Shown piece by piece: positions 14,375 through 20,527 of a stretch of DNA of 20,527 nt (positions are counted from its first letter, which is position 1; every line of letters starts with the position of its first letter). The DNA is taken from the NCBI GenBank assembly GCA_035527275.1, contig DATLBA010000001.1, forward strand, positions 1 through 20,527, given 5' to 3'. The notes under the pieces are model-generated. The model made no database searches. It saw only the letters and a program-made list of their open reading frames with translations, and was not told the DNA's origin. The position numbers and the translations under genes were made by a program. The stretch comes from DATLBA01 sp035527275. GTDB lineage: Bacteria; Planctomycetota; Phycisphaerae; FEN-1346.

Positions 14375-16051
14375 CTAGCGTGACTCGCCGGGTTTTAATT
14401 CGCGCCTGTTCCCGCGAGCGGCACGGGACGGCCGGGTTATGCGGACGGCGTCGCGGTAAAACGCGACCAGGTCCTCGGCGGGATACAGAGAGAACGGATA
14501 CTCGCGGTTCCTGAGGACGGCATTGTATCGCAGGTGCTGCTCGATGCGATTAAGGTCTCGCTCGGCGGCATCGGGACCATCGGGATACAGCGCGGCGAGG
14601 CGGCGATTGATTTCACGGATTTGGTCCCAAGTGCGCCGGCGTTCGCGCCGGTCCCGGCCGTGCGTGACGGTGAGTCGCCGCTTCTCCTCGATGAGCAGCC
14701 GCGCCTCGTCGGACCGGCGGACCTCGGGGGGCAGCATGCGCTCGGGGTTGTGGCGCCAGTCGCGGACCGCCCGCCGCGCCCTCTCCAAATCGTCGCGTGT
14801 CGCCCGATAGGCTTCGAGCGGCAGGTGAACGGTACAGGACGCAACGACGAGTTCCGGCGGGCGGACGGCGAACAGGCGCTCGATAATCGCATCGGCAATC
14901 TGGTCGTAGAGCGCCCCGCCGACCCCGTGGATAAACACGTCGCCCACGCAGAGGCGCACGAACAGGGTCATCGAAAGGGCGCGGGGCCGAATCTTCCAGC
15001 CGCTTTCGCGCAGGGTGGCCAACCGCTCGGCGCCGACCGACGGGTCGGCAAGGTCCTCGGCCGCGAGGCACCCGATGGGTTCCTCATCGGCTGCCAGGAC
15101 CAGACCGCCGCTGGACGTCGGCTCGATCCAGAGGCGCCTTCGCCGCTGCGCTTCGCGCCACACCCAGTAAGGAAGTTCGGCGCGCCGGCCGTCGCGGGCG
15201 AGGTCCGGCACGGGCTGGGCGCGGTTGCGTTCGTGGTAGGCGGAGCGAAACTCCTGGAGCGACGCGTTGTAGGCATCAAAGAAGTCCTCGCGGCGGCGGA
15301 GCATCTCGGCCAGAAACAGCCTGAACGCCGCTGAGTCCGAAAGGGCCGAGACCGGAAGTTCGAGGTTCGCGAGGCCGAATGCCTCTTCCGAGCGGCGGCG
15401 CGCGACGAGCAGCGCCTCGGCCAGATTCGCCGCCTTCGGGACGACTTCCAGCAAGTGCATCCAGCACCGGCGGAAAGCGTCGCCCAACTCGGGTGACGGC
15501 ACAAGGTCCAAGACCTCGTGGACGGCCTCGGGACGAAGGGCGGAGGCGGGCTGCTCTTCATAGGGGACGGCGGCCGTCGAGGAAACAAGTTCGACCTCGG
15601 CGGTTCGGACCTCGTCGCCGCCCATGCGGCAGGTGAGGTCGCGCGTGGGCAGGCGAACGGTCTGGCCGTGGACCTCATCGTTATCGACGTTGAGGTTCAG
15701 GGCCACGCCACCGACGGCGTCGGCCAACTCGCCCGCGAGGAAGTTCTTGATCCAGACGCCGGGATGATAGGGTCGCGGCTGATGGCCCGTGACAATGAGC
15801 GGCTTCGGCTCGGCCCAATCGGGGACCTCGAAGCCCCAGCCTCGCGTATAGTTGCGCGCAAGGGCGACGATCTCGGCCCGCGCAGCCGCCCGGACCTCCC
15901 GGAACGGACGGCCAGCCAACCGGAAATCATACGAGGCCAGGAGAACCCGGTTGCGCTCGACGAGAGCAGGAAGCGCGTCGGGGGAAGGACGAAACAGGGT
16001 CGAGCGATGCTCGCGAGGGACCCGCAGGCGCCGGCGCTCGATGGGGCTCAT
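14375..16051 (-). CDS. conserved protein with remote BshC-like features
   Basis: I know no characterised close relative. With start ATG 16051 it has 558 residues and no signal peptide or membrane segment. Two regions recall BshC, the cysteine-adding enzyme of bacillithiol synthesis. One is LIVTGHQPRPYHPGVWIKN (about 85-103) followed by ALNLNVDNDEV, comparable to BshC VTGQQ...K...EDHD. The other is ALSMTLFVRL then DVFIHGVGGALYD (371-383), comparable to BshC LLRP...GGPGEIAY. The C-terminal third is a long charged helical region, and BshC also ends in a coiled coil. The ATG shares 4 bp (ATGA) with the stop of the glycosyltransferase gene. The open frame extends to 16420, but that part is the antisense shadow of the glycosyltransferase. 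The BshC link is by eye only and needs a profile search. Confidence 0.65.
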   Translation of the reverse strand: MSPIERRRLRVPREHRSTLFRPSPDALPALVERNRVLLASYDFRLAGRPFREVRAAARAEIVALARNYTRGWGFEVPDWAEPKPLIVTGHQPRPYHPGVWIKNFLAGELADAVGGVALNLNVDNDEVHGQTVRLPTRDLTCRMGGDEVRTAEVELVSSTAAVPYEEQPASALRPEAVHEVLDLVPSPELGDAFRRCWMHLLEVVPKAANLAEALLVARRRSEEAFGLANLELPVSALSDSAAFRLFLAEMLRRREDFFDAYNASLQEFRSAYHERNRAQPVPDLARDGRRAELPYWVWREAQRRRRLWIEPTSSGGLVLAADEEPIGCLAAEDLADPSVGAERLATLRESGWKIRPRALSMTLFVRLCVGDVFIHGVGGALYDQIADAIIERLFAVRPPELVVASCTVHLPLEAYRATRDDLERARRAVRDWRHNPERMLPPEVRRSDEARLLIEEKRRLTVTHGRDRRERRRTWDQIREINRRLAALYPDGPDAAERDLNRIEQHLRYNAVLRNREYPFSLYPAEDLVAFYRDAVRITRPSRAARGNRRELKPGESR

Positions 16052-16779
16052 CGGGCGACCCCCGCACAGGCACACTCGCTCGCCGCCCAGGCCGCCAGTT
16101 CCCGGTCGAGCACCTTGAAGTAATAGCGGAGGCGTCGGCGTGGGTCGTCCAGTCCCCCGCCGAATCGCCGCGACGGATCCACGTACATGAGTTTGATGGG
16201 CACCTCGCGGACGCGGAGGTGCGCGCGGGCGGCCTGAATCCAGAACTGAAGCGGCATCGCATACCCCGGCTCCGTCAGCGCAAGCCTCGCAATCGCCGCG
16301 ACACGACACGCCTTGAAGCCGCAGAAGGTGTCGGTCAACCGATAGGGCGTGACGCGGGCGAGAATCTGCGTAATGAGGACGTTGACGCTGCGCCGTTCCT
16401 CGGGGACGGGTGTTTCGCACAAACTCTCCGGCAGGTACCGCGAACCCGATAGGATGTCCGCGTCGTCCTTGGCGGCTTCGTCGAGAAAGACACGGATGGT
16501 CGCCGGATCGTGCTGCTCATCGGCGTCGAGCGTGACAACCCAGTCGAACTTGCGGTGCGCGGCAATGCGGAAGGCGTCGATGAGACTCCGGCCGTATCCC
16601 TCGTTCGTCTCGTGATGGCGGACCTCGACGAACGGGTGGGCGTCGAGGATTTCGGCGCTGGAGTCGGTGGACCCGTCGTTGACGGCGAGAATCTCGGGCG
16701 AATACTTGACGACCTCCGCCAGGACGCGCTCCAGGTGTTTCTCCTCGTTGTAAACCGGGATGACAATCAGGGCGCGCAT
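16048..16779 (-). CDS. family 2 glycosyltransferase (dolichyl/polyprenyl-phosphate sugar transferase type)
   Basis: This is a GT-A fold transferase that moves a sugar from a nucleotide donor to an acceptor. The DPM1/polyprenyl-phosphate branch is the closest match. The 243-residue protein has IPVYNEEKHLERVL at the start, N34-DGSTD for nucleotide binding, the metal-binding D85-A-D87 in VVTLDADEQHDP, and SGSRYLPES. The middle region TDTFCGFKACR is also typical of this branch. It lacks the C-terminal membrane helices found in undecaprenyl-phosphate glucosyltransferases and ends in a Cys-containing tail (ASECACAGVAR), so it is a soluble or peripheral enzyme. ATG 16779 follows GGAGG by 5 nt. It is first in the operon with the BshC-like and TIM-barrel genes, behind a promoter at 16806-16834. 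Confidence 0.88.
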   Translation of the reverse strand: MRALIVIPVYNEEKHLERVLAEVVKYSPEILAVNDGSTDSSAEILDAHPFVEVRHHETNEGYGRSLIDAFRIAAHRKFDWVVTLDADEQHDPATIRVFLDEAAKDDADILSGSRYLPESLCETPVPEERRSVNVLITQILARVTPYRLTDTFCGFKACRVAAIARLALTEPGYAMPLQFWIQAARAHLRVREVPIKLMYVDPSRRFGGGLDDPRRRLRYYFKVLDRELAAWAASECACAGVAR

Positions 16780-16805
16780 GCATCCTCCGCACTGCTTCAG
16801 GCATC

Positions 16806-16834
16806 ATGGTAGAGCCGGGCGGCGAGGGAGTCAA
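16806..16834 (-). promoter_or_regulatory. promoter of the GT2/BshC-like/TIM-barrel operon
   Basis: On the minus strand TTGACT (16834-16829) and TACCAT (16811-16806) are separated by 17 bp, matching five and four of six consensus positions. Transcription would start near 16799, about 20 nt before the glycosyltransferase ATG. This makes the three genes an independent unit. Confidence 0.5.
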
Positions 16835-16951
16835 GGCGGCCGGGGTCCCTCCGCCGCCCACCTGCGACCGCGTCTCGCCAGACCTGCCAGGCCGTCGTAG
16901 ACGCCGATGTGTGCCGGCAGGCCGGGAAGCGGGCGCGAGCGCAGCGCCGAG

Positions 16952-16963
16952 CCCTCGCGAGGG
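16952..16963. repeat. 12-bp palindrome downstream of the CBM48-like gene
   Basis: CCCTCG followed by CGAGGG is a perfect 12-bp palindrome lying 33 bp past the stop of the minus-strand CBM48-like gene. It could be part of a terminator, but no T tract follows. The rest of 16835-16995 shows no gene. Confidence 0.3.
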
Positions 16964-16995
16964 TGGCGAAGGCAGGATAAGGTTTCGGTGAGGCT

Positions 16996-17343
16996 TCAGG
17001 CGGAGCGGGCGAGAGGCGCCGCAGGGGTGCGGCGGAGGGGCTGCGGCTGCCGGACGCTCGGCTGAACCTTCGGCACGCGAAGCACCGTGTTCCAGTCGCC
17101 CAGGTCGTTCTGCTGGACCCCGAACGCCGCGTAGTCCGTGTACCAGTTGCCCTCCGAGTAGTAGCGGAACTCGTAGGTGCCGGGCGGCAGGCGCATCATG
17201 AGAATCCACTCGTGGTCCGAGGCCCGGCGCATGGGCAGGTGGTCCGTGTGCCAGCCGCAGAAGTCAGCCACCACAAAGACCGGTCCGGGAGCCGCGTGAC
17301 AGAACTGAAACGTCGCCTTGCCGGTTATGTCCACGCCAACCAT
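16996..17343 (-). CDS. stand-alone CBM48/AMPK-type glycogen-binding-like domain
   Basis: The 115-residue product is essentially one early-Set immunoglobulin-like domain of the kind that binds glycogen or starch in AMPK beta subunits and branching enzymes. Visible landmarks are VFVVADFCGWHTDHLPMRR, then HEWILMMRLPPGTYEFRYY, EGNWYTDYAAF and LGDWNTVLRV. Most conserved aromatic positions are in place. A short Pro/Gln/Arg-rich tail follows. No catalytic domain, signal peptide or membrane segment is attached. ATG 17343 has GGAAGG eight nt ahead and is preferred over a GTG at 17376, which has no good ribosome site. It is divergent from the proline-tRNA ligase gene. Roles in regulating glycogen metabolism or as an adaptor are possible; no partner is visible nearby. 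Confidence 0.75.
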   Translation of the reverse strand: MVGVDITGKATFQFCHAAPGPVFVVADFCGWHTDHLPMRRASDHEWILMMRLPPGTYEFRYYSEGNWYTDYAAFGVQQNDLGDWNTVLRVPKVQPSVRQPQPLRRTPAAPLARSA

Positions 17344-17513
17344 TGAAGGGACCTTCCAGGTGTAGGGGAAATGCACCCGGCGCAGTCAAACGGCCCGCCA
17401 CCCTTCTTATCGGACAGACGAGGCGAACAAGAATAGACAAAAATCCCGAGTGAGCAACCGGTTGGCCGCTGGGTTTACCGGCGGGCCCGCCCCGGCCGGA
17501 CAGGGTTATTCAG

Positions 17514-17527
17514 AGGCTCCGGAGCCT
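17514..17527. repeat. 14-bp perfect palindrome upstream of proS
   Basis: AGGCTCC is followed by GGAGCCT with no spacer, 22 bp upstream of the proS -35 box and in the divergent intergenic region. This is a reasonable place for an operator, but no known regulator site is recognised. Confidence 0.35.
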
Positions 17528-17548
17528 TTCGCCGGGCGGATGAATTCG

Positions 17549-17577
17549 TTGCTCTCGGCGGCGATTCGGCGTAGAAT
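17549..17577 (+). promoter_or_regulatory. promoter of proS
   Basis: TTGCTC (17549-17554) and TAGAAT (17572-17577) are 17 bp apart. The -10 hexamer and spacing equal those of the dapL promoter. Transcription would begin near 17584. That excludes the upstream in-frame ATG at 17576 as a start and supports GTG 17615. Confidence 0.5.
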
Positions 17578-17614
17578 GCCGCCCTATCCCCACCTGAAAG
17601 GAGCGAGACGCGGC

Positions 17615-19036
17615 GTGGCAAAGATCACCAAGCGCAGCGAGGATTACGCCCAGTGGTACATTGACATCGTGATGCGGGCCGAGATGGCCGACTATGCCCC
17701 CGTGCGCGGGTGCATGGTCATCCGCCCCTGGGGATATGCCATCTGGGAGCGGATGCAGCGGGCCCTGGACGACATGTTCAAGGCCACAGGTCACTCGAAC
17801 GCCTACTTCCCGCTCTTGATTCCGAAATCGTTTCTCGAAAGGGAAGCCGAACACGTCGAGGGGTTCGCGCCCGAGTGCGCGGTCGTGACCCACGGCGGGG
17901 ACAAGAAACTGGAAGAGCCGCTCGTCATCCGCCCGACCAGCGAGACGATCATCTGGGCGATGTATAAGAAGTGGATCCAGTCGTGGCGCGATCTGCCGCT
18001 ACTCTATAACCAGTGGTGCAACATCGTGCGGTGGGAGATGCGGACGCGGCTGTTCCTTCGGACGACCGAGTTCCTCTGGCAGGAAGGTCACACGGCCCAC
18101 GCCACGGCCGCGGAGGCCGTCGAAGAGGCCGAGCGGATGCTCGGCGTGTATCGCACGTTCGCCGAGGAGTGGATGGCCATGCCCGTCCTGGTGGGCCGAA
18201 AGACCGACGCCGAGAAGTTCGCCGGCGCCGAGACGACCTACACCCTCGAGGCCCTGATGCAGGACGGCCGCGCGCTTCAGGCCGGAACGAGCCACTACCT
18301 GGGCCAGAACTTCGCCCGGGCGTTCGACGTCCAGTTCCAGAACAAGGACGGGCAGTTGGAATACGTATATGCGTCGAGTTGGGGCGTTTCGACGCGGCTG
18401 GTGGGGGCTCTGGTGATGAGCCATTCGGACGACGCCGGGCTCGTCCTGCCGCCGAAACTTGCTCCCGTCCAGGTGGTGATCGTTCCGATTCTGAAGGCGG
18501 ACGCGGACAATGCAGCGATTCGGACGGCGGCGGCGCGCCTCGCGGAGTCGTTCGGCGATAACACCAGAGTCCGCGTGGACGACCGCGACAACGTCTCACC
18601 GGGATGGAAGTTCAACGAGTGGGAACTGAAGGGCGTGCCGATTCGCATTGAAATCGGCCCGAAGGATGTCGAGCGCGGCCAGGTTGTCCTCGTCCGCCGC
18701 GACACGGGTGAGAAGCAGACCCTTGCCCAGGGGGAAGTCTCATCTTGCGTCCCGGCGATGCTGGATGAGATTCAGCGGGCCCTCTATGACCTGGCGAAAA
18801 CGCGGCTCGAGAATGGGAGTCGACCGGTCGATGAGTATGGTGAGTTCAAGGCCGCCATCGAAGCGGGCGGGCTCCTGTTGGCCCCGTGGTGCGGCAGCGC
18901 CGAGTGCGAGGCTCGGGTGAGCGAAGAGACGAAGGCCACGATCCGCCTCGTGTCGGACAAGGTAGAGAAATGCCCGGCCTGTATGGTGTGCGGCAAGGGG
19001 CCGGCCAGGCGAGTGCCGTTCGCCCGGGCGTATTAG
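17615..19036 (+). CDS. proS: proline-tRNA ligase, archaeal/eukaryotic-type
   Basis: This class II aminoacyl-tRNA synthetase charges tRNA-Pro with proline. The 473-residue protein starts KITKRSEDYAQWY. It has motif 1 around GCMVIRPWGYAIWERMQRAL, the proline/ATP loop RPTSETII, motif 2 as RWEMRTRLFLRTTEFLWQEG and motif 3 near ASSWGVSTRLVGALVMSH. There is no inserted editing domain between motifs 2 and 3, unlike the usual bacterial form. The anticodon domain is followed by the C-terminal zinc-type module with cysteines C426, C431, C453, C456 and C459, and the chain ends in the conserved tyrosine Y473. The open frame extends to 17450, but AAAGGAG (17597-17603), the promoter position and family length favour GTG 17615. 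No terminator is evident after the stop. Confidence 0.95.
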   Translation: MAKITKRSEDYAQWYIDIVMRAEMADYAPVRGCMVIRPWGYAIWERMQRALDDMFKATGHSNAYFPLLIPKSFLEREAEHVEGFAPECAVVTHGGDKKLEEPLVIRPTSETIIWAMYKKWIQSWRDLPLLYNQWCNIVRWEMRTRLFLRTTEFLWQEGHTAHATAAEAVEEAERMLGVYRTFAEEWMAMPVLVGRKTDAEKFAGAETTYTLEALMQDGRALQAGTSHYLGQNFARAFDVQFQNKDGQLEYVYASSWGVSTRLVGALVMSHSDDAGLVLPPKLAPVQVVIVPILKADADNAAIRTAAARLAESFGDNTRVRVDDRDNVSPGWKFNEWELKGVPIRIEIGPKDVERGQVVLVRRDTGEKQTLAQGEVSSCVPAMLDEIQRALYDLAKTRLENGSRPVDEYGEFKAAIEAGGLLLAPWCGSAECEARVSEETKATIRLVSDKVEKCPACMVCGKGPARRVPFARAY

Positions 19037-19204
19037 GTTAAAGGTAGGAAATGCGCAGCAAAAAGGGGCGAAAGGGCACATGATCCCGATTTTCCAGGAG
19101 TTCTGGGGTCACGGCGGTTTGCGGCCTCGCGGTTTCCAGCCGACGCCCAACGGTCCCGAAAGGGCGGGCTCGCCGCAAGAAGATACTTCCGGGCAGAATA
19201 TGGG

Positions 19205-19233
19205 TGGACACCCGCGGTTCGGGGCCTTATAAT
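19205..19233 (+). promoter_or_regulatory. strong sigma70-type promoter of the HEAT lipoprotein/pseudopilin unit
   Basis: TGGACA (19205-19210) and a perfect TATAAT (19228-19233) are separated by 17 bp. This is the best promoter match in the window. Transcription would start near 19240, about 34 nt before the ATG. The 170 bp between the proS stop and this promoter hold no visible gene. Confidence 0.7.
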
Positions 19234-19273
19234 AGATAGGGCTGGGATGAGTGGCCGAGAGGAAAGACAGCGC

Positions 19274-19972
19274 ATGAAACTCCATTTTTTGGCCTATGTG
19301 GTGCTTGCTGTGATTTCGTCTGGGCTTATCGTGGGTGGCGGCTGTTCGGACCCGAGCGAGCAACTCGACTCGCCGGACGCCCTGAAGCGGATCGAGGCAA
19401 TACGGGCACTTGGGAAGCAAGGCGGCAGCGCGGCGGCCGAGGGCTTGGCCAAGGCGGCTGGTCACGAGGACGCAATGACAGCGCGGGCGGCGGTTTTGGC
19501 GCTTTCGTCGATTAATCACCCAAGCGCTCGGGCGGCCTTGAAAGAGGTGGTTGCCAGCGATCCACGCGGATCGGTCCGGGCGCTCGGCGTCATGGCGTTG
19601 GCTCGTGCCGCCCGGGACGCCGCGGCGCGGAAGGAAGCCGCCGAGGTGATGCGGCGCGTGGTCCGCGGCGACCAGGCGGAGATGGTCAGGGCGGAGGCCG
19701 CCGGAGCCCTGGGGAAGGTCGGCTCCGTCGAGGACGTTGACCTCTTGGTCGAAGTGACCGGCATGGATCGATCCAAAATGGTGATCAGCCGGGCCGCGGG
19801 CGCGGTTGACCGGCTCCTGGGCGTCAAGTTCCGCTACGACCCGACCGCCCCGCGGAAGAAGCGAGAGGAGCGGCTGCGGGTCATCAGGGAGGTGGCCCCG
19901 GCGATCGCGAGAAAACGCATGATGTTCCGTCCCGATCCGGAGAGGAATCCGCACAAGGAGGTGAAACCATGA
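19274..19972 (+). CDS. HEAT-repeat lipoprotein
   Basis: This is a predicted lipoprotein of unknown specific role, possibly a scaffold for the adjacent pilin-like protein. The 232-residue product has a signal peptide with a lipobox V-G-G-G-C24. Four or five HEAT/PBS-type repeats follow (SPDALKRIEAIRALGKQGGS, HEDAMTARAAVLALSSINHP, DPRGSVRALGVMALARAARD, AEMVRAEAAGALGKVGSVED). The C-terminal tail is basic and ends in RPDPERNPHKEV. The open frame begins at 19247, but ATG 19274 has GAGGAAAG ahead and gives a normal signal peptide. Its stop overlaps the next gene by 4 bp (ATGA), so translation is coupled. It resembles the lipoprotein after lnt in architecture, but the sequences are not close enough to call a recent duplication by eye. 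Confidence 0.8.
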   Translation: MKLHFLAYVVLAVISSGLIVGGGCSDPSEQLDSPDALKRIEAIRALGKQGGSAAAEGLAKAAGHEDAMTARAAVLALSSINHPSARAALKEVVASDPRGSVRALGVMALARAARDAAARKEAAEVMRRVVRGDQAEMVRAEAAGALGKVGSVEDVDLLVEVTGMDRSKMVISRAAGAVDRLLGVKFRYDPTAPRKKREERLRVIREVAPAIARKRMMFRPDPERNPHKEVKP

Positions 19973-20527
19973 CCACGCACGGAAGGCGCCCGGGCTTCAC
20001 GCTGGTTGAATTGCTTGTGGTCATCCTGATTCTGGGCATATTGCTGGCACTGCTCATGCCCGGGGTGTCGCAGGCGTTTCGCACGGCGCGTATGACGCAG
20101 TGCAAGATGAACCTAAGGAGAATATGGGATGCCCAGTGCCAATGGCGGGCCGATCAAAAAACGGTCCAGTTCGCCACCGGGGCCGGTTGGGCTGCGGCGA
20201 TTCTTCCTTATCTGGAAGAACGCGAGGAAGTATTGAGGTGTCCGGAGTCGGAACGGATCCGGGAACAGTTCTGGGACTTTGGAGGCGACTCTGCCTCAGG
20301 TGACTCTGACTCAGGCGGCTCTGACTCAGGCGGCCCCTCCTCAGGCGGCCCCTCCTCAAGGGTCGGGCTCGAAGACATCGCGTTCGAAATATACGCGGGC
20401 TGGGGGAATTTTCTCTACGACATCGACATGGCCGAACCGTGGATTTTCGTCGGGCCGGGGGTCGATAACCCGGCATCGGAGGGCTGGAAGGAATACCAGG
20501 TCGAGGACCAGCGAACCGGGGGCGACT
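19969..20527 (+). CDS. prepilin-like (type II pseudopilin) protein, 3' end beyond the window
   Basis: It has a type IV prepilin N-terminus: a short basic leader MTTHGRRPG, cleavage after G9, F10 as the new methylated residue, E14 at mature position 5, then TLVELLVVILILGILLALLMP as the membrane and assembly helix. The region AFRTARMTQCKMNLRRIWDA resembles the large planctomycete pseudopilin-like families. The globular part has a Cys-Pro (RCPESER) motif, then a low-complexity Ser/Gly/Asp/Pro insert at about residues 108-132 encoded by a 15-bp tandem repeat. At least 186 residues are present and the frame is open to the last base. AAGGAGG sits 7 nt before the ATG. Such proteins may be minor pilins, secretion pseudopilins or cell-surface proteins; no assembly genes are in view. 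Confidence 0.85.
   Translation, partial: MTTHGRRPGFTLVELLVVILILGILLALLMPGVSQAFRTARMTQCKMNLRRIWDAQCQWRADQKTVQFATGAGWAAAILPYLEEREEVLRCPESERIREQFWDFGGDSASGDSDSGGSDSGGPSSGGPSSRVGLEDIAFEIYAGWGNFLYDIDMAEPWIFVGPGVDNPASEGWKEYQVEDQRTGGD
20290..20364 (+). repeat. 15-bp in-frame tandem repeat, five copies
   Basis: Five consecutive 15-bp units encode SASGD, SDSGG, SDSGG, PSSGG and PSSRV. Units two and three (20305-20319, 20320-20334) are identical at all 15 bases; the outer units diverge by a few bases. The serine codons here are TCT, TCC and TCA rather than the TCG common elsewhere in the window. The repeat lies inside the pseudopilin gene and keeps its reading frame, so unit gain or loss would change linker length without a frameshift. 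Confidence 0.85.

Noticed and set aside
16052..16420. N-terminal extension of the BshC-like frame, over 120 residues
   Set aside because: It is antisense-frame translation of the glycosyltransferase coding region on the same strand; ATG 16051 in an ATGA overlap is the natural start.
17450..17614. 55-residue N-terminal extension of proline-tRNA ligase
   Set aside because: It would begin upstream of the promoter, and the family begins near KITKRSED; AAAGGAG precedes GTG 17615.
20054..20476. Minus-strand frame that looks like a pentapeptide-repeat protein (RLSQS-type units)
   Set aside because: The pattern is simply the reverse strand of the 15-bp tandem repeat in the pseudopilin gene; there is no start signal and no A(D/N)LXX motif.
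1..20527. CRISPR array, tRNA, rRNA, insertion sequence or prophage genes
   Set aside because: I looked for regularly spaced repeats, cloverleaf-like ends, rRNA-like conserved stretches and transposase or integrase motifs on both strands and recognised none.

Overview
The window is about 20.5 kb of GC-rich, gene-dense bacterial chromosome. No phage, transposase, CRISPR array, rRNA or tRNA gene was recognised. Four things together suggest a Planctomycetota-like organism, possibly Phycisphaerae: the LL-diaminopimelate aminotransferase route to DAP, an Lnt/lipoprotein (Gram-negative type) envelope, HEAT-repeat lipoproteins, and a prepilin-like protein with the 'GFTLVELLVV' leader followed by a 'TQCKMNLRRI' segment. 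This is an inference from gene style, not a phylogenetic result.

Layout. 1-344 has no convincing gene. A clear sigma70-type promoter then drives dapL (445-1608) and folK (1617-2087) on the plus strand. FolK converges with a long minus-strand block and the two stop codons overlap. Read in its own direction that block is: a TM/coiled-coil/beta-domain protein (8152-7310), a small TM protein (7332-6985), then mreB, mreC, mreD and the PBP2 gene mrdA (6842-2084). This is the side-wall elongation module, and DapL can supply the DAP used in its peptidoglycan. Further right on the minus strand, lnt (11291-9402) overlaps or abuts a HEAT-repeat lipoprotein gene (9387-8371). A noncoding stretch of about 0.5 kb separates lnt from a divergent diguanylate cyclase gene (11876-13435).

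From 13508 to 16779 lies a minus-strand operon of three genes: a GT2 glycosyltransferase, a 558-residue protein with remote resemblance to the bacillithiol enzyme BshC, and a TIM-barrel sugar-phosphate isomerase/epimerase. It has its own promoter and 4-bp or short junctions. This is the best candidate here for an undescribed pathway. A lone AMPK/CBM48-type glycogen-binding-like domain (17343-16996, minus) stands divergent to an archaeal/eukaryotic-type proline-tRNA ligase (17615-19036, plus). The right edge holds a very strong promoter driving a second HEAT-repeat lipoprotein (19274-19972), which overlaps by 4 bp a pseudopilin gene that leaves the window. The pseudopilin contains a 15-bp, five-copy in-frame tandem repeat.

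Several promoters match TTGNNN-N16/18-TANNAT well, and several perfect palindromes lie between transcription units. All functional calls come from reading motifs by eye; no database search was possible.
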